From positions 1-6,397 of the forward strand of contig JAESUD010000060.1 of NCBI GenBank assembly GCA_016763335.1: a DNA stretch of 6,397 bases. The letters run 5' to 3'. Made by a program: the position numbers and the translations under genes. This DNA is from Emcibacteraceae bacterium (lineage in GTDB: Bacteria > Pseudomonadota > Alphaproteobacteria > Sphingomonadales > Emcibacteraceae). The notes beneath the pieces were generated by a model. The model did not search any database and was not told where the DNA came from. It saw only the letters and a list, made by a program, of their open reading frames with translations. Numbering within the stretch: position 1 is the stretch's first letter; each line of letters starts with the position of its first letter. Below, in pieces: positions 1 through 4,963 of this stretch.

Positions 1-989
1 GCAGCAACAGTGTTAACGTTCATTGTCGCTTCTTCTGATGCAGCAGCCGCAGTCGCGCTATTATTTTCAGTATCAGTAGCAATCTTCGTCATCGAATCCG
101 CAGCACCAGCTAATTGAGTTGATGAAGAAATCAATCCTTGAATGACTTGTACAATTTCACCATCAAAACCTGAAATAAGTTTTTCCATGTTCTCAGCGCG
201 TTTTTCGCGGCGCTTAAGTGTCTCACGTTCTTGCTCTATTTCTGCAGTTTTTCTTTGCTCATCAGTCTTTCTGGCCTCTTCTTCTAAACGTAAACGTTCT
301 ACTTCTGCTTGTTGGGCTTCTTCCTCCAGACGTTTTTGTTCAATAGCATTTTCCTTAAATATAAGAACTGAGTTGGCCATTTCACCAATTTCATCTTTAC
401 GATCAGCACCAACAATTTCAACATCATAGTCATTATTAGTTAGACGTCCCATAACGGTAACAATATTGTTAATAGGGCCAACAATGGCTCTCGTTGTAAA
501 ATATGCTGCCGCTGCGGCAATAGCCATACCGACAAATAAAAGCACCCATTCCAGTATTTGTAAATTTCCAATACTTGCGACCTGTTTATCCGCATCGCTC
601 ATAAGAAGCGCACGTTGGTTTGCCACCATCCCGCCATTACGACTTCCGTCGGCGGCCTTTTCACCGGCAATAATCGTAAGCAACTTTCCGGCTCTTGGCG
701 CGGCTTCCGTAACCAACGTATAATTAGCCATGTTCCATTTATTGCTAGAACGAATTTCAAACATTTTAGCCGGTAACGGATCAAAAATTTCACGTGCGGC
801 AACAAGTTTATCAAACTCGGCGCGTTGCGTTTTAGTCATTAATCTGATTTGCTTTGAAAGATCGGTAAAACGTCTTTCATTTGTTGCCCAGAAGCCATTA
901 AATAAGTCTGTGAATTTTGCATCACCGGTTAAAAGTTGGGCGCGAATATTTGCAAGTCCCAGCCCCATTGAGCCACGAACATCAGCCAT
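1..989 (-). CDS. Methyl-accepting chemotaxis protein, C-terminal part (downstream of a frameshift; runs off the left edge)
   Basis: This is the continuation of the chemoreceptor that starts at 1545, read in the next frame from an ATG at 989-987 and still open at position 1. About 329 residues are visible. Residues 1-145 are the second half of the periplasmic helical sensor, with MADVRGSMGLGLANIRAQLL at the N-terminus. Residues 147-166 are the second membrane helix (VLLFVGMAIAAAAAYF). Residues 167-217 form a HAMP linker, with VGPINNI and DEIGEMANSVLIFKEN. Residues 218-272 are a very charged Glu/Lys/Arg/Gln coiled coil, and the cytoplasmic methylation and signalling helix starts at about 273. 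The CheA/CheW-contacting hairpin tip lies outside the window. In the family, ligand sensing in the periplasm controls the CheA kinase and so flagellar rotation. There is no clear ribosome binding site before the ATG at 989, so I read this as the rear part of one broken gene rather than an independent gene. The family call is firm; the expression state is not. Confidence 0.85.
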   Translation of the reverse strand, partial: MADVRGSMGLGLANIRAQLLTGDAKFTDLFNGFWATNERRFTDLSKQIRLMTKTQRAEFDKLVAAREIFDPLPAKMFEIRSSNKWNMANYTLVTEAAPRAGKLLTIIAGEKAADGSRNGGMVANQRALLMSDADKQVASIGNLQILEWVLLFVGMAIAAAAAYFTTRAIVGPINNIVTVMGRLTNNDYDVEIVGADRKDEIGEMANSVLIFKENAIEQKRLEEEAQQAEVERLRLEEEARKTDEQRKTAEIEQERETLKRREKRAENMEKLISGFDGEIVQVIQGLISSSTQLAGAADSMTKIATDTENNSATAAAASEEATMNVNTVA

Positions 990-1545
990 CGAGCAATGCT
1001 TTACGGTCAGCAGTGGCACTTAAACCAGCTTCCTCGTTAATCATATTGGTAATAGCTTTTGTAATAATAGCTGCCTGCGGTGCTGCATCATTTAAAAGAA
1101 TAACCAATGCTGGTTGTTCATTTGCTGATTTAGCAATATCTTCCACTTGTTGTTGCGCAACTTTAAATTCTTCTAAAGTTACTTTAAACTCCGCCCAATC
1201 CGATACATTTTTAGGATTAGTCCATGCTTGGGAAAGTTCATCCATTTTAGCTTCATTTTTATCAATGCTCGACCAAACGGCGGATCGTTCGGTTTTGAAT
1301 GTATCATTTCCTGTGAGCATCCATCCTCTTAATGATGCGAGTGACGCGTTAATATCATTAACCATTTGTGCGCTTGCATTTGCCGTTGGCACCCGTAATG
1401 ATGATAATCGAACTACGCCGTCTGAGGCGTCCCCTACTTTAAAAATTGTAACACCAACTGCAATCAGTAGTGTCAAAAACAATACTCCAAATCCCCCGTA
1501 TAAGCGTTGTTTAATGTTGAATTGTAACGACTTAAACCAATGCAT
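982..1545 (-). CDS. Methyl-accepting chemotaxis protein, N-terminal part (HBM-like sensor), ended early by a frameshift
   Basis: The start is ATG at 1545, supported by AGAGGT seven bases upstream (1558-1553). Residues 16-35 form the first membrane helix (VLFLTLLIAVGVTIF) after a short basic cytoplasmic tail. The following 150 residues are helical, with no cysteines and no PAS-like features, and include the segment ASLRGWMLTGNDTF. This fits the first bundle of a helical bimodular (HBM-type) sensor, a family whose described members bind small organic acids; the ligand here cannot be read from sequence. The frame stops at TGA 984-982 after KALLDG, yet the next frame goes on directly with the expected second bundle. 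The parts together would give about 300 residues between the membrane helices, a plausible HBM length. By itself this piece would be a membrane-anchored sensor half with no HAMP or signalling domain, so it is probably non-functional unless the shift is a sequencing error. Confidence 0.85.
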   Translation of the reverse strand: MHWFKSLQFNIKQRLYGGFGVLFLTLLIAVGVTIFKVGDASDGVVRLSSLRVPTANASAQMVNDINASLASLRGWMLTGNDTFKTERSAVWSSIDKNEAKMDELSQAWTNPKNVSDWAEFKVTLEEFKVAQQQVEDIAKSANEQPALVILLNDAAPQAAIITKAITNMINEEAGLSATADRKALLDG

Positions 1546-1558
1546 ATTTTTTACCTCT
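1546..1558 (-). promoter_or_regulatory. Ribosome binding site of the chemoreceptor gene
   Basis: On the minus strand AGAGGT (1558-1553) lies seven A/T-rich bases before ATG 1545-1543. This is good complementarity to the 16S rRNA tail at normal spacing, and it fixes the start of the receptor. Confidence 0.7.
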
Positions 1559-1569
1559 CAAAAACTACC

Positions 1570-1598
1570 AATTCATTGAATGCTTATTCCAATGAATT
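1570..1598. repeat. Perfect 9-bp inverted repeat in the chemoreceptor leader
   Basis: The arms aattcattg (1570-1578) and caatgaatt (1590-1598) are exact reverse complements around an 11-base spacer. The repeat ends 25 bases upstream of the receptor start codon. The symmetry could be a dimeric operator or an mRNA hairpin just before the ribosome binding site. It is not followed by a T-run on either strand, so it does not look like a terminator. A second, weaker inverted repeat (taatctaa 1664-1671 and ttagatta 1680-1687) lies further upstream in very AT-rich DNA and may be chance. Confidence 0.4.
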
Positions 1599-1719
1599 TA
1601 TTAAAAACTTATAAAAATAATACTCCACTTAAACTAGAACTTTAAAAGAGTCGAATATTCTTATAATCTAATATTAAACTTAGATTAAATACGTATAAAT
1701 AATATTGTTTAATTCTATG

Positions 1720-1735
1720 TTAACAGTTAATTAAC
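1720..1735. promoter_or_regulatory. CtrA-box-like motif TTAA-N7-TTAAC
   Basis: The plus strand reads TTAACAGTTAATTAAC, which matches the alphaproteobacterial CtrA consensus TTAA-N7-TTAA exactly, with the extra C. CtrA is the response regulator that controls cell-cycle, flagellar and chemotaxis genes in many alphaproteobacteria. The site is about 175 bases upstream of the chemoreceptor start and about 60 bases upstream of the small plus-strand frame at 1797, so it could serve either. The surrounding DNA is very AT-rich, which makes a chance match realistic. No convincing -10 box at correct spacing is visible for either direction. Confidence 0.3.
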
Positions 1736-1796
1736 ACATTTAGCATCCAGTATTTTCAATATAAAAACACAACATACTAAACTTAAGGTAAGCCTA

Positions 1797-1928
1797 ATGT
1801 GCCAATATATTATCATTTTTTCTTCATCAAGATATGATTCTATACAACCGGGTTGTTATGACAGTGAAGAGCAAAATGATCATATTCATCTGTCTAAAAT
1901 TCAACAGTTGATACTCTCATTCGGATAA
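1797..1928 (+). CDS. Possible small protein of 43 residues (unrecognised)
   Basis: I do not recognise this frame. It opens with ATG at 1797, preceded at eight-base spacing by AAGG (1785-1788), and closes with TAA at 1926-1928, 17 bases before the symmetrical terminator. The protein starts MCQYIIIFSSSRYDS. It has two cysteines (residues 2 and 20), an acidic middle (CYDSEEQND), two histidines (HIH) and a short hydrophobic end. It has no signal peptide and no clear membrane helix. For the frame being real: a good ribosome binding site, a terminator in the right place and orientation, and a CtrA-like motif about 60 bases upstream. Against it: its short length, an AT-rich setting where such frames occur by chance, and no known relative. 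The stretch could also be just the rpsD-chemoreceptor spacer. Confidence 0.3.
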   Translation: MCQYIIIFSSSRYDSIQPGCYDSEEQNDHIHLSKIQQLILSFG

Positions 1929-1945
1929 AATATAGTTCACGCAAT

Positions 1946-1980
1946 AAAAAAGCCGTTCGAAATATTTCGAACGGCTTTTC
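1946..1980. terminator. Intrinsic terminator of rpsD, symmetrical and probably bidirectional
   Basis: Bases 1951-1976 are a perfect 26-base palindrome (agccgttcgaaat and its complement), extended by three A-T pairs on each side. Read on the minus strand it starts about 20 bases after the rpsD stop and is followed by TTTTT (1950-1946), a classic rho-independent terminator. Read on the plus strand it is followed by TTTTCTT, so it could also end a convergent transcript such as one covering the small frame at 1797-1928. Confidence 0.88.
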
Positions 1981-1999
1981 TTATAATATATAGTAGCTT

Positions 2000-2617
2000 T
2001 TAACGTGAGTAGAATTCCACCACTAGGTTTGGTTCCATCACTACCGGGTATGGAATTTCGTCCAATGTCGGGATACGAAGGAATGTTGCTTTAGTGCCAT
2101 CATTCTCCATTGAGATATACTCAGGATAATCACGCTCTGTTGATTGAATGCCTTGAATAACCATTGGGATCTGACGTGATTTCTCACGGATCTCGATAAC
2201 ATCTCCTACTTTAACCATAAAGCTTGGAATGTTCACTTTTTTGCCGTTCACAGTCACGTGACCATGGTTTACGAACTGACGTGCAGAAAAGATGGTTGGA
2301 ACGAATTTTGAACGGTAAACAACCGCATCAAGACGACATTCAAGCAAACCCACAAAAATCTCACCAGTGTCACCACGACGACGGTCAGCTTCTGCGAAGA
2401 TGCGTTTAAATTGTTTTTCTGTAAGATCACCATAGTAACCTTTAAGTTTCTGCTTGGCCATCAACTGGATACCATAATCAGAAAGCTTGGAACGACGACC
2501 TTGACCATGTTGGCCAGGACGGTATTCGCGGGTATTTACTGGTGATTTTGGACGACCCCAAATGTTTTCACCCATGCGGCGGTCGATTTTATACTTAGCT
2601 TTTGTACGTTTAGTCAT
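2000..2617 (-). CDS. rpsD: 30S ribosomal protein S4
   Basis: The protein is 205 residues, the normal length of bacterial S4. Residues 1-94 form the N-terminal S4 domain, with [22 protein letters not shown] and [16 protein letters not shown]. Residues 95-156 are the S4 RNA-binding fold ([28 protein letters not shown]). The end is [10 protein letters not shown], as usual for the family. The only cysteine is C94, so this is the zinc-free form. S4 binds the 5' domain of 16S rRNA early in assembly of the small subunit and helps keep decoding accurate. In several bacteria it also represses its own mRNA. The start ATG at 2617 matches the expected N-terminus [14 protein letters not shown], although the ribosome binding site is weak (AAGAAG 11 bases upstream). 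The gene stands apart from the alpha-operon ribosomal genes, as is common in alphaproteobacteria, and has its own promoter and terminator. Confidence 0.98.
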   Translation of the reverse strand: MTKRTKAKYKIDRRMGENIWGRPKSPVNTREYRPGQHGQGRRSKLSDYGIQLMAKQKLKGYYGDLTEKQFKRIFAEADRRRGDTGEIFVGLLECRLDAVVYRSKFVPTIFSARQFVNHGHVTVNGKKVNIPSFMVKVGDVIEIREKSRQIPMVIQGIQSTERDYPEYISMENDGTKATFLRIPTLDEIPYPVVMEPNLVVEFYSR

Positions 2618-2691
2618 TTTTCAAATCGCTTCTTGTTAAGAATTAATAATTTTATCAGCACCGTAATCCAAGATATGCCCTGAACCACGCA

Positions 2692-2712
2692 ACTTGAGAT
2701 TCTCACTCAAGT
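2692..2712 (-). promoter_or_regulatory. Hairpin in the rpsD 5' leader
   Basis: The minus strand carries ACTTGAG, a seven-base loop and CTCAAGT, a perfect 7-bp stem close to the predicted transcript start. It lies in a leader of about 105 nt, long for a simple gene. Leader RNAs that bind S4 are known in E. coli (alpha operon) and Bacillus (rpsD); an S4-binding role here is an inference, and I do not recognise a known S4 leader fold. No T-run follows, so this is not a terminator. Confidence 0.4.
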
Positions 2713-2728
2713 CATTCGAGATGGGCGG

Positions 2729-2756
2729 AATATAGCTATTCTACAGGGGTTGTCAA
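2729..2756 (-). promoter_or_regulatory. Sigma-70-type promoter of rpsD
   Basis: On the minus strand a perfect -35 box TTGACA (2756-2751) is followed after 16 bases by TATATT (2734-2729), five of six matches to the -10 consensus. The likely start is the A at 2722, seven bases further on. The promoter begins only three bases after the trmJ stop codon. This gives rpsD its own strong expression besides any read-through from the gltX-cysS-trmJ operon, since no terminator is seen between trmJ and rpsD. Confidence 0.8.
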
Positions 2757-2759
2757 ACG

Positions 2760-3245
2760 TTATTGCTTATTTTTAGCGGCTTTTTTCGCAAGCTCGGCCT
2801 TTTCAGCAATCCATCCCGGCCCACCGCCGGTGGCAAGGGCTTTAATGACCCCGCGCATGGTGCTTATTTCTTCGCGGGTAAGTTCTGATCTGGTGAAGAT
2901 ATTTCTTAGGTTTCTGCGCATTAAAGACCGTCTTTGATCGGCGCGAAAATATCCGGCTTCTTTCAGTTCATCTTCCATATGATCAAATAGTTTTTGCAGC
3001 TCACCTGCTGTTGCGGGTGATGTATCCTGCATTGGTGTATAGCTATCGGCAACATCCGACCCCGATTGAAACCATTCATATGATAATAGTCCGACTGCTT
3101 GCGCCAAGTTTATCGACGCAAAGCTCGGGTTTAGAGGGACGGAAACAATTGCGGTCGAAAGCGCAATATCATCATTTTTAAGTCCGGCCTTCTCCGGTCC
3201 AAACAATAACCCGACTTTTTTACCAGATTTCACATGGCCGCGCAT
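2760..3245 (-). CDS. trmJ: TrmJ-like tRNA methyltransferase, C-terminal part (after an in-frame TGA)
   Basis: This 161-residue frame begins with ATG directly after the TGA at 3248-3246, in the same frame as the upstream half, so the two are one interrupted gene. It carries SPOUT motif 2 (GLLFGPEKAGL, residues 12-22) and motif 3 (VPLNPSFASINLAQAV, 36-51), which form the knot that binds S-adenosylmethionine. It then has the TrmJ-specific helical C-terminal extension (ELQKLFDHMEDELKEAGYF, LMRRNLRNIFTR), which serves tRNA binding, and a lysine-rich tail. In E. coli TrmJ makes the 2'-O-methyl group at position 32 of certain tRNAs. There is no ribosome binding site before this ATG, so translation would need re-initiation or read-through. 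Alone it lacks motif 1. The family call is strong, the exact tRNA target is inferred, and function is doubtful unless the stop is a sequencing error. Confidence 0.85.
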   Translation of the reverse strand: MRGHVKSGKKVGLLFGPEKAGLKNDDIALSTAIVSVPLNPSFASINLAQAVGLLSYEWFQSGSDVADSYTPMQDTSPATAGELQKLFDHMEDELKEAGYFRADQRRSLMRRNLRNIFTRSELTREEISTMRGVIKALATGGGPGWIAEKAELAKKAAKNKQ

Positions 3246-3596
3246 TCAATCAACGCAGTGCTTGGGTGTCACCACTTCTTTAATCATATCGCGTGGACGC
3301 GCCGTGGTCGCATAAACATATTCAAGGTCTGCTATGGCCTCTGCTGTGGTATCATAAACCCGCGCCCGTTCCAGCACAATATCCGCCCCCGCCGCCGGTG
3401 CCACTGCCGCCTCGTTAGGCCAGCCATCACGCGGCGCAACAAGGCGCAAATCCGTAAGACCAAAATTATACATGGCTCTGACAGCCTTACCAATATTCTC
3501 CCCAAGCTGCGGAACAATAAGGATTATAGCAGGTCCATCATCCTGAATTTTAGAAGGCTTTTTATGATCAGTCCCGGCCACTAGCTCTTTTCCCAT
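3246..3596 (-). CDS. trmJ: TrmJ-like tRNA methyltransferase, N-terminal part (ended by an in-frame TGA)
   Basis: This 116-residue frame carries SPOUT motif 1 (PQLGENIGKAVRAMYNFG, residues 29-46, with the conserved N34) followed by TDLRLVAPRDGWPN, typical of the TrmJ/LasT branch. It ends at TGA 3248-3246 after PKHCVD, in the linker before motif 2. With the next frame the whole protein would be 278 residues, somewhat longer than E. coli TrmJ (about 246). Part of the excess is a poorly conserved N-terminus, so the true start may be GTG 3581-3579. That GTG shares one base with the cysS TAG and has purine-rich GGGAAAAGAG just upstream, whereas ATG 3596 has no visible ribosome binding site. The gene overlaps the end of cysS and is presumably co-transcribed with gltX and cysS. 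A nonsense mutation, a base-call error or a real split into two chains are all possible. Confidence 0.85.
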   Translation of the reverse strand: MGKELVAGTDHKKPSKIQDDGPAIILIVPQLGENIGKAVRAMYNFGLTDLRLVAPRDGWPNEAAVAPAAGADIVLERARVYDTTAEAIADLEYVYATTARPRDMIKEVVTPKHCVD

Positions 3597-4963
3597 GTGG
3601 TTGTGCCATCTGGATGATCAAGAAGGGTTACTCTTTTTGATGCAAGGTCATTACGAATTTCATCAGCTTTAGAATAATTCTTTTCCTTTTTCGCTTCTGT
3701 ACGTTCAGCAACTAATTTATCTACCGATTCAGTTGTATATTCAGCAGTGCCAGAAGTAGTAATCGTACCCCCACCAGATACAACAGATGCCCCTCCCCGC
3801 CATTTATCATGGTCTTCACAAATCAAACCTAATAATTGTGCCGATGCTAAAAGTTCACCCTTCTTACTTTCATCTTTAGCGAGTTGGTTAAGCTCCATAA
3901 TAGCTTTTGGAGTATTTAAGTCATTTCTTAATGCATCCAAAACAGCTATAGATGGCTTTGTTGGTTCAACTTCCTTTGTAGCGTTATACCATCGAATCAA
4001 TTGCTTACGTGCTTGTATAATACCATCACGGCTAAAATCCACAGGCTGACGGTAATGTGCAGTAAGAAGGCACATGCGTATTGCTTCACCCATACCCCGG
4101 AATTCCTCGAGTAGCTCATGCACGGTAATAAAATTACCAAGTGATTTTGACATCTTTTCGCCGTCTACCGTCAAGTATCCATTATGCATCCAATGATTAG
4201 CCAGTGCTTTACCGTCATGCGAGCATTTGCTTTGGGCGATTTCGTTTTCGTGGTGGGGGAAAATTAGGTCTTGTCCACCGCCGTGAATGTCGATGGTGTT
4301 ACCGTCAAAAATTCCGTCTATCATTGCTGAACATTCGGTGTGCCAGCCGGGGCGACCCCGTCCCCATGGGCTATCCCATCCGGGTTGATCATCGCTTGAG
4401 GGCTTCCAGAGTATAAAATCCGGGGCTTCGCGTTTATAGCTCGCCACTTCAACACGGGCACCGGCCAATAAATCCTCTACCTTACGATTTGATAGCTCGC
4501 CGTAGTCTTTCATTGTCGAAACTTGGAATAATACATGCCCGTCTACTTCATACGCATTACCCTTATCGATTAAATCTTTGATAAGCGTGATCATTTCAGC
4601 GATATAATCGGTTGCCTTTGGCACTACATTCGGCATGTCGGCGTTTAATGCTGCCATGTCTTCTTCGTATATACGAGCGAATTTTTCGGTTATGACGGAA
4701 ATATCGTCGCCTGTTTTTTTACTGGCTTCGATTATTTTATCATCAATATCGGTAATGTTCCTCGCATATGTCAGCTTGCCGTAATCATGCCTTAGAAGCC
4801 TTGCGAGCGTATCAAATACAACAACGGGTCTTGCGTTACCAATATGGGCATAGTCATAAACCGTTGGCCCGCACACATACATGGTGATGTGTGTGGGGTC
4901 GATCGGCTTAAAATCTTCCTTTTTATTGGTGAGCGTGTTGTATATTTTAAGCTTGCTTGTCAT
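3581..4963 (-). CDS. cysS: Cysteine--tRNA ligase
   Basis: CysRS is a cytoplasmic class I synthetase that charges tRNA-Cys with cysteine using ATP. The 460-residue protein has the usual family length. The ATP site shows the HIGN signature (residues 40-43, in TVYDYAHIGNARP) and KMSKS (270-274, in GEKMSKSLGNF). The zinc-binding set that selects the cysteine thiol is complete: C31 (YVCGPTVYD), C211 (WHTECSAM), H237 and E241 (FPHHENEIAQS). ARNITDIDDKII (67-78) and IDIHGGGQDLIFPHHE are further family hallmarks. The C-terminal helical domain carries an unusual Gly/Ser/Thr-rich stretch at about 389-412 and ends in HPDGTTTWEKS. Start ATG 4963 follows the gltX stop directly (TAAATG), which suggests translational coupling; there is no strong separate ribosome binding site. 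The stop is TAG at 3583-3581, inside the start of trmJ. Confidence 0.98.
   Translation of the reverse strand: MTSKLKIYNTLTNKKEDFKPIDPTHITMYVCGPTVYDYAHIGNARPVVVFDTLARLLRHDYGKLTYARNITDIDDKIIEASKKTGDDISVITEKFARIYEEDMAALNADMPNVVPKATDYIAEMITLIKDLIDKGNAYEVDGHVLFQVSTMKDYGELSNRKVEDLLAGARVEVASYKREAPDFILWKPSSDDQPGWDSPWGRGRPGWHTECSAMIDGIFDGNTIDIHGGGQDLIFPHHENEIAQSKCSHDGKALANHWMHNGYLTVDGEKMSKSLGNFITVHELLEEFRGMGEAIRMCLLTAHYRQPVDFSRDGIIQARKQLIRWYNATKEVEPTKPSIAVLDALRNDLNTPKAIMELNQLAKDESKKGELLASAQLLGLICEDHDKWRGGASVVSGGGTITTSGTAEYTTESVDKLVAERTEAKKEKNYSKADEIRNDLASKRVTLLDHPDGTTTWEKS

Larger units (their letters stand above)
1546..1999. other. AT-rich intergenic region between the chemoreceptor and rpsD
   Basis: About 450 bases without a long reading frame on either strand. 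It contains, from left to right, the chemoreceptor ribosome binding site, inverted repeats at 1570-1598 and 1664-1687, a CtrA-like motif at 1720-1735, a possible small gene at 1797-1928 and the rpsD terminator at 1946-1980. The promoter of the chemoreceptor must lie here if the gene is expressed alone, but the DNA is so AT-rich that no -35/-10 pair stands out. No tRNA-like cloverleaf or insertion-sequence end was seen. Confidence 0.7.

Noticed and set aside
982..996. Programmed ribosomal frameshifting in the chemoreceptor
   Set aside because: There is no slippery heptamer, no upstream Shine-Dalgarno-like stimulator and no evident downstream hairpin, and the family is not known for recoding.
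142..1023. Several open frames of 70-100 codons on both strands (142-429, 466-723, 599-814, 730-1023)
   Set aside because: All overlap the second part of the chemoreceptor in wrong frames. Their Ser/Ala/Arg-rich, low-complexity translations reflect the complement of coiled-coil coding sequence.
917..1579. Plus-strand open frame of 220 codons opposite the chemoreceptor
   Set aside because: It lies antisense to a clear receptor sensor domain, has no recognisable protein features and no good ribosome binding site; it is a shadow of the minus-strand gene.
1664..1687. Inverted repeat taatctaa / ttagatta as an operator
   Set aside because: Eight-base arms made almost only of A and T occur easily by chance in this spacer; there is no other support.
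3246..3248. TGA read as tryptophan (alternative genetic code)
   Set aside because: cysS and gltX contain many TGG tryptophans and no in-frame TGA, and the chemoreceptor break is a frameshift, so one TGA does not support a changed code.
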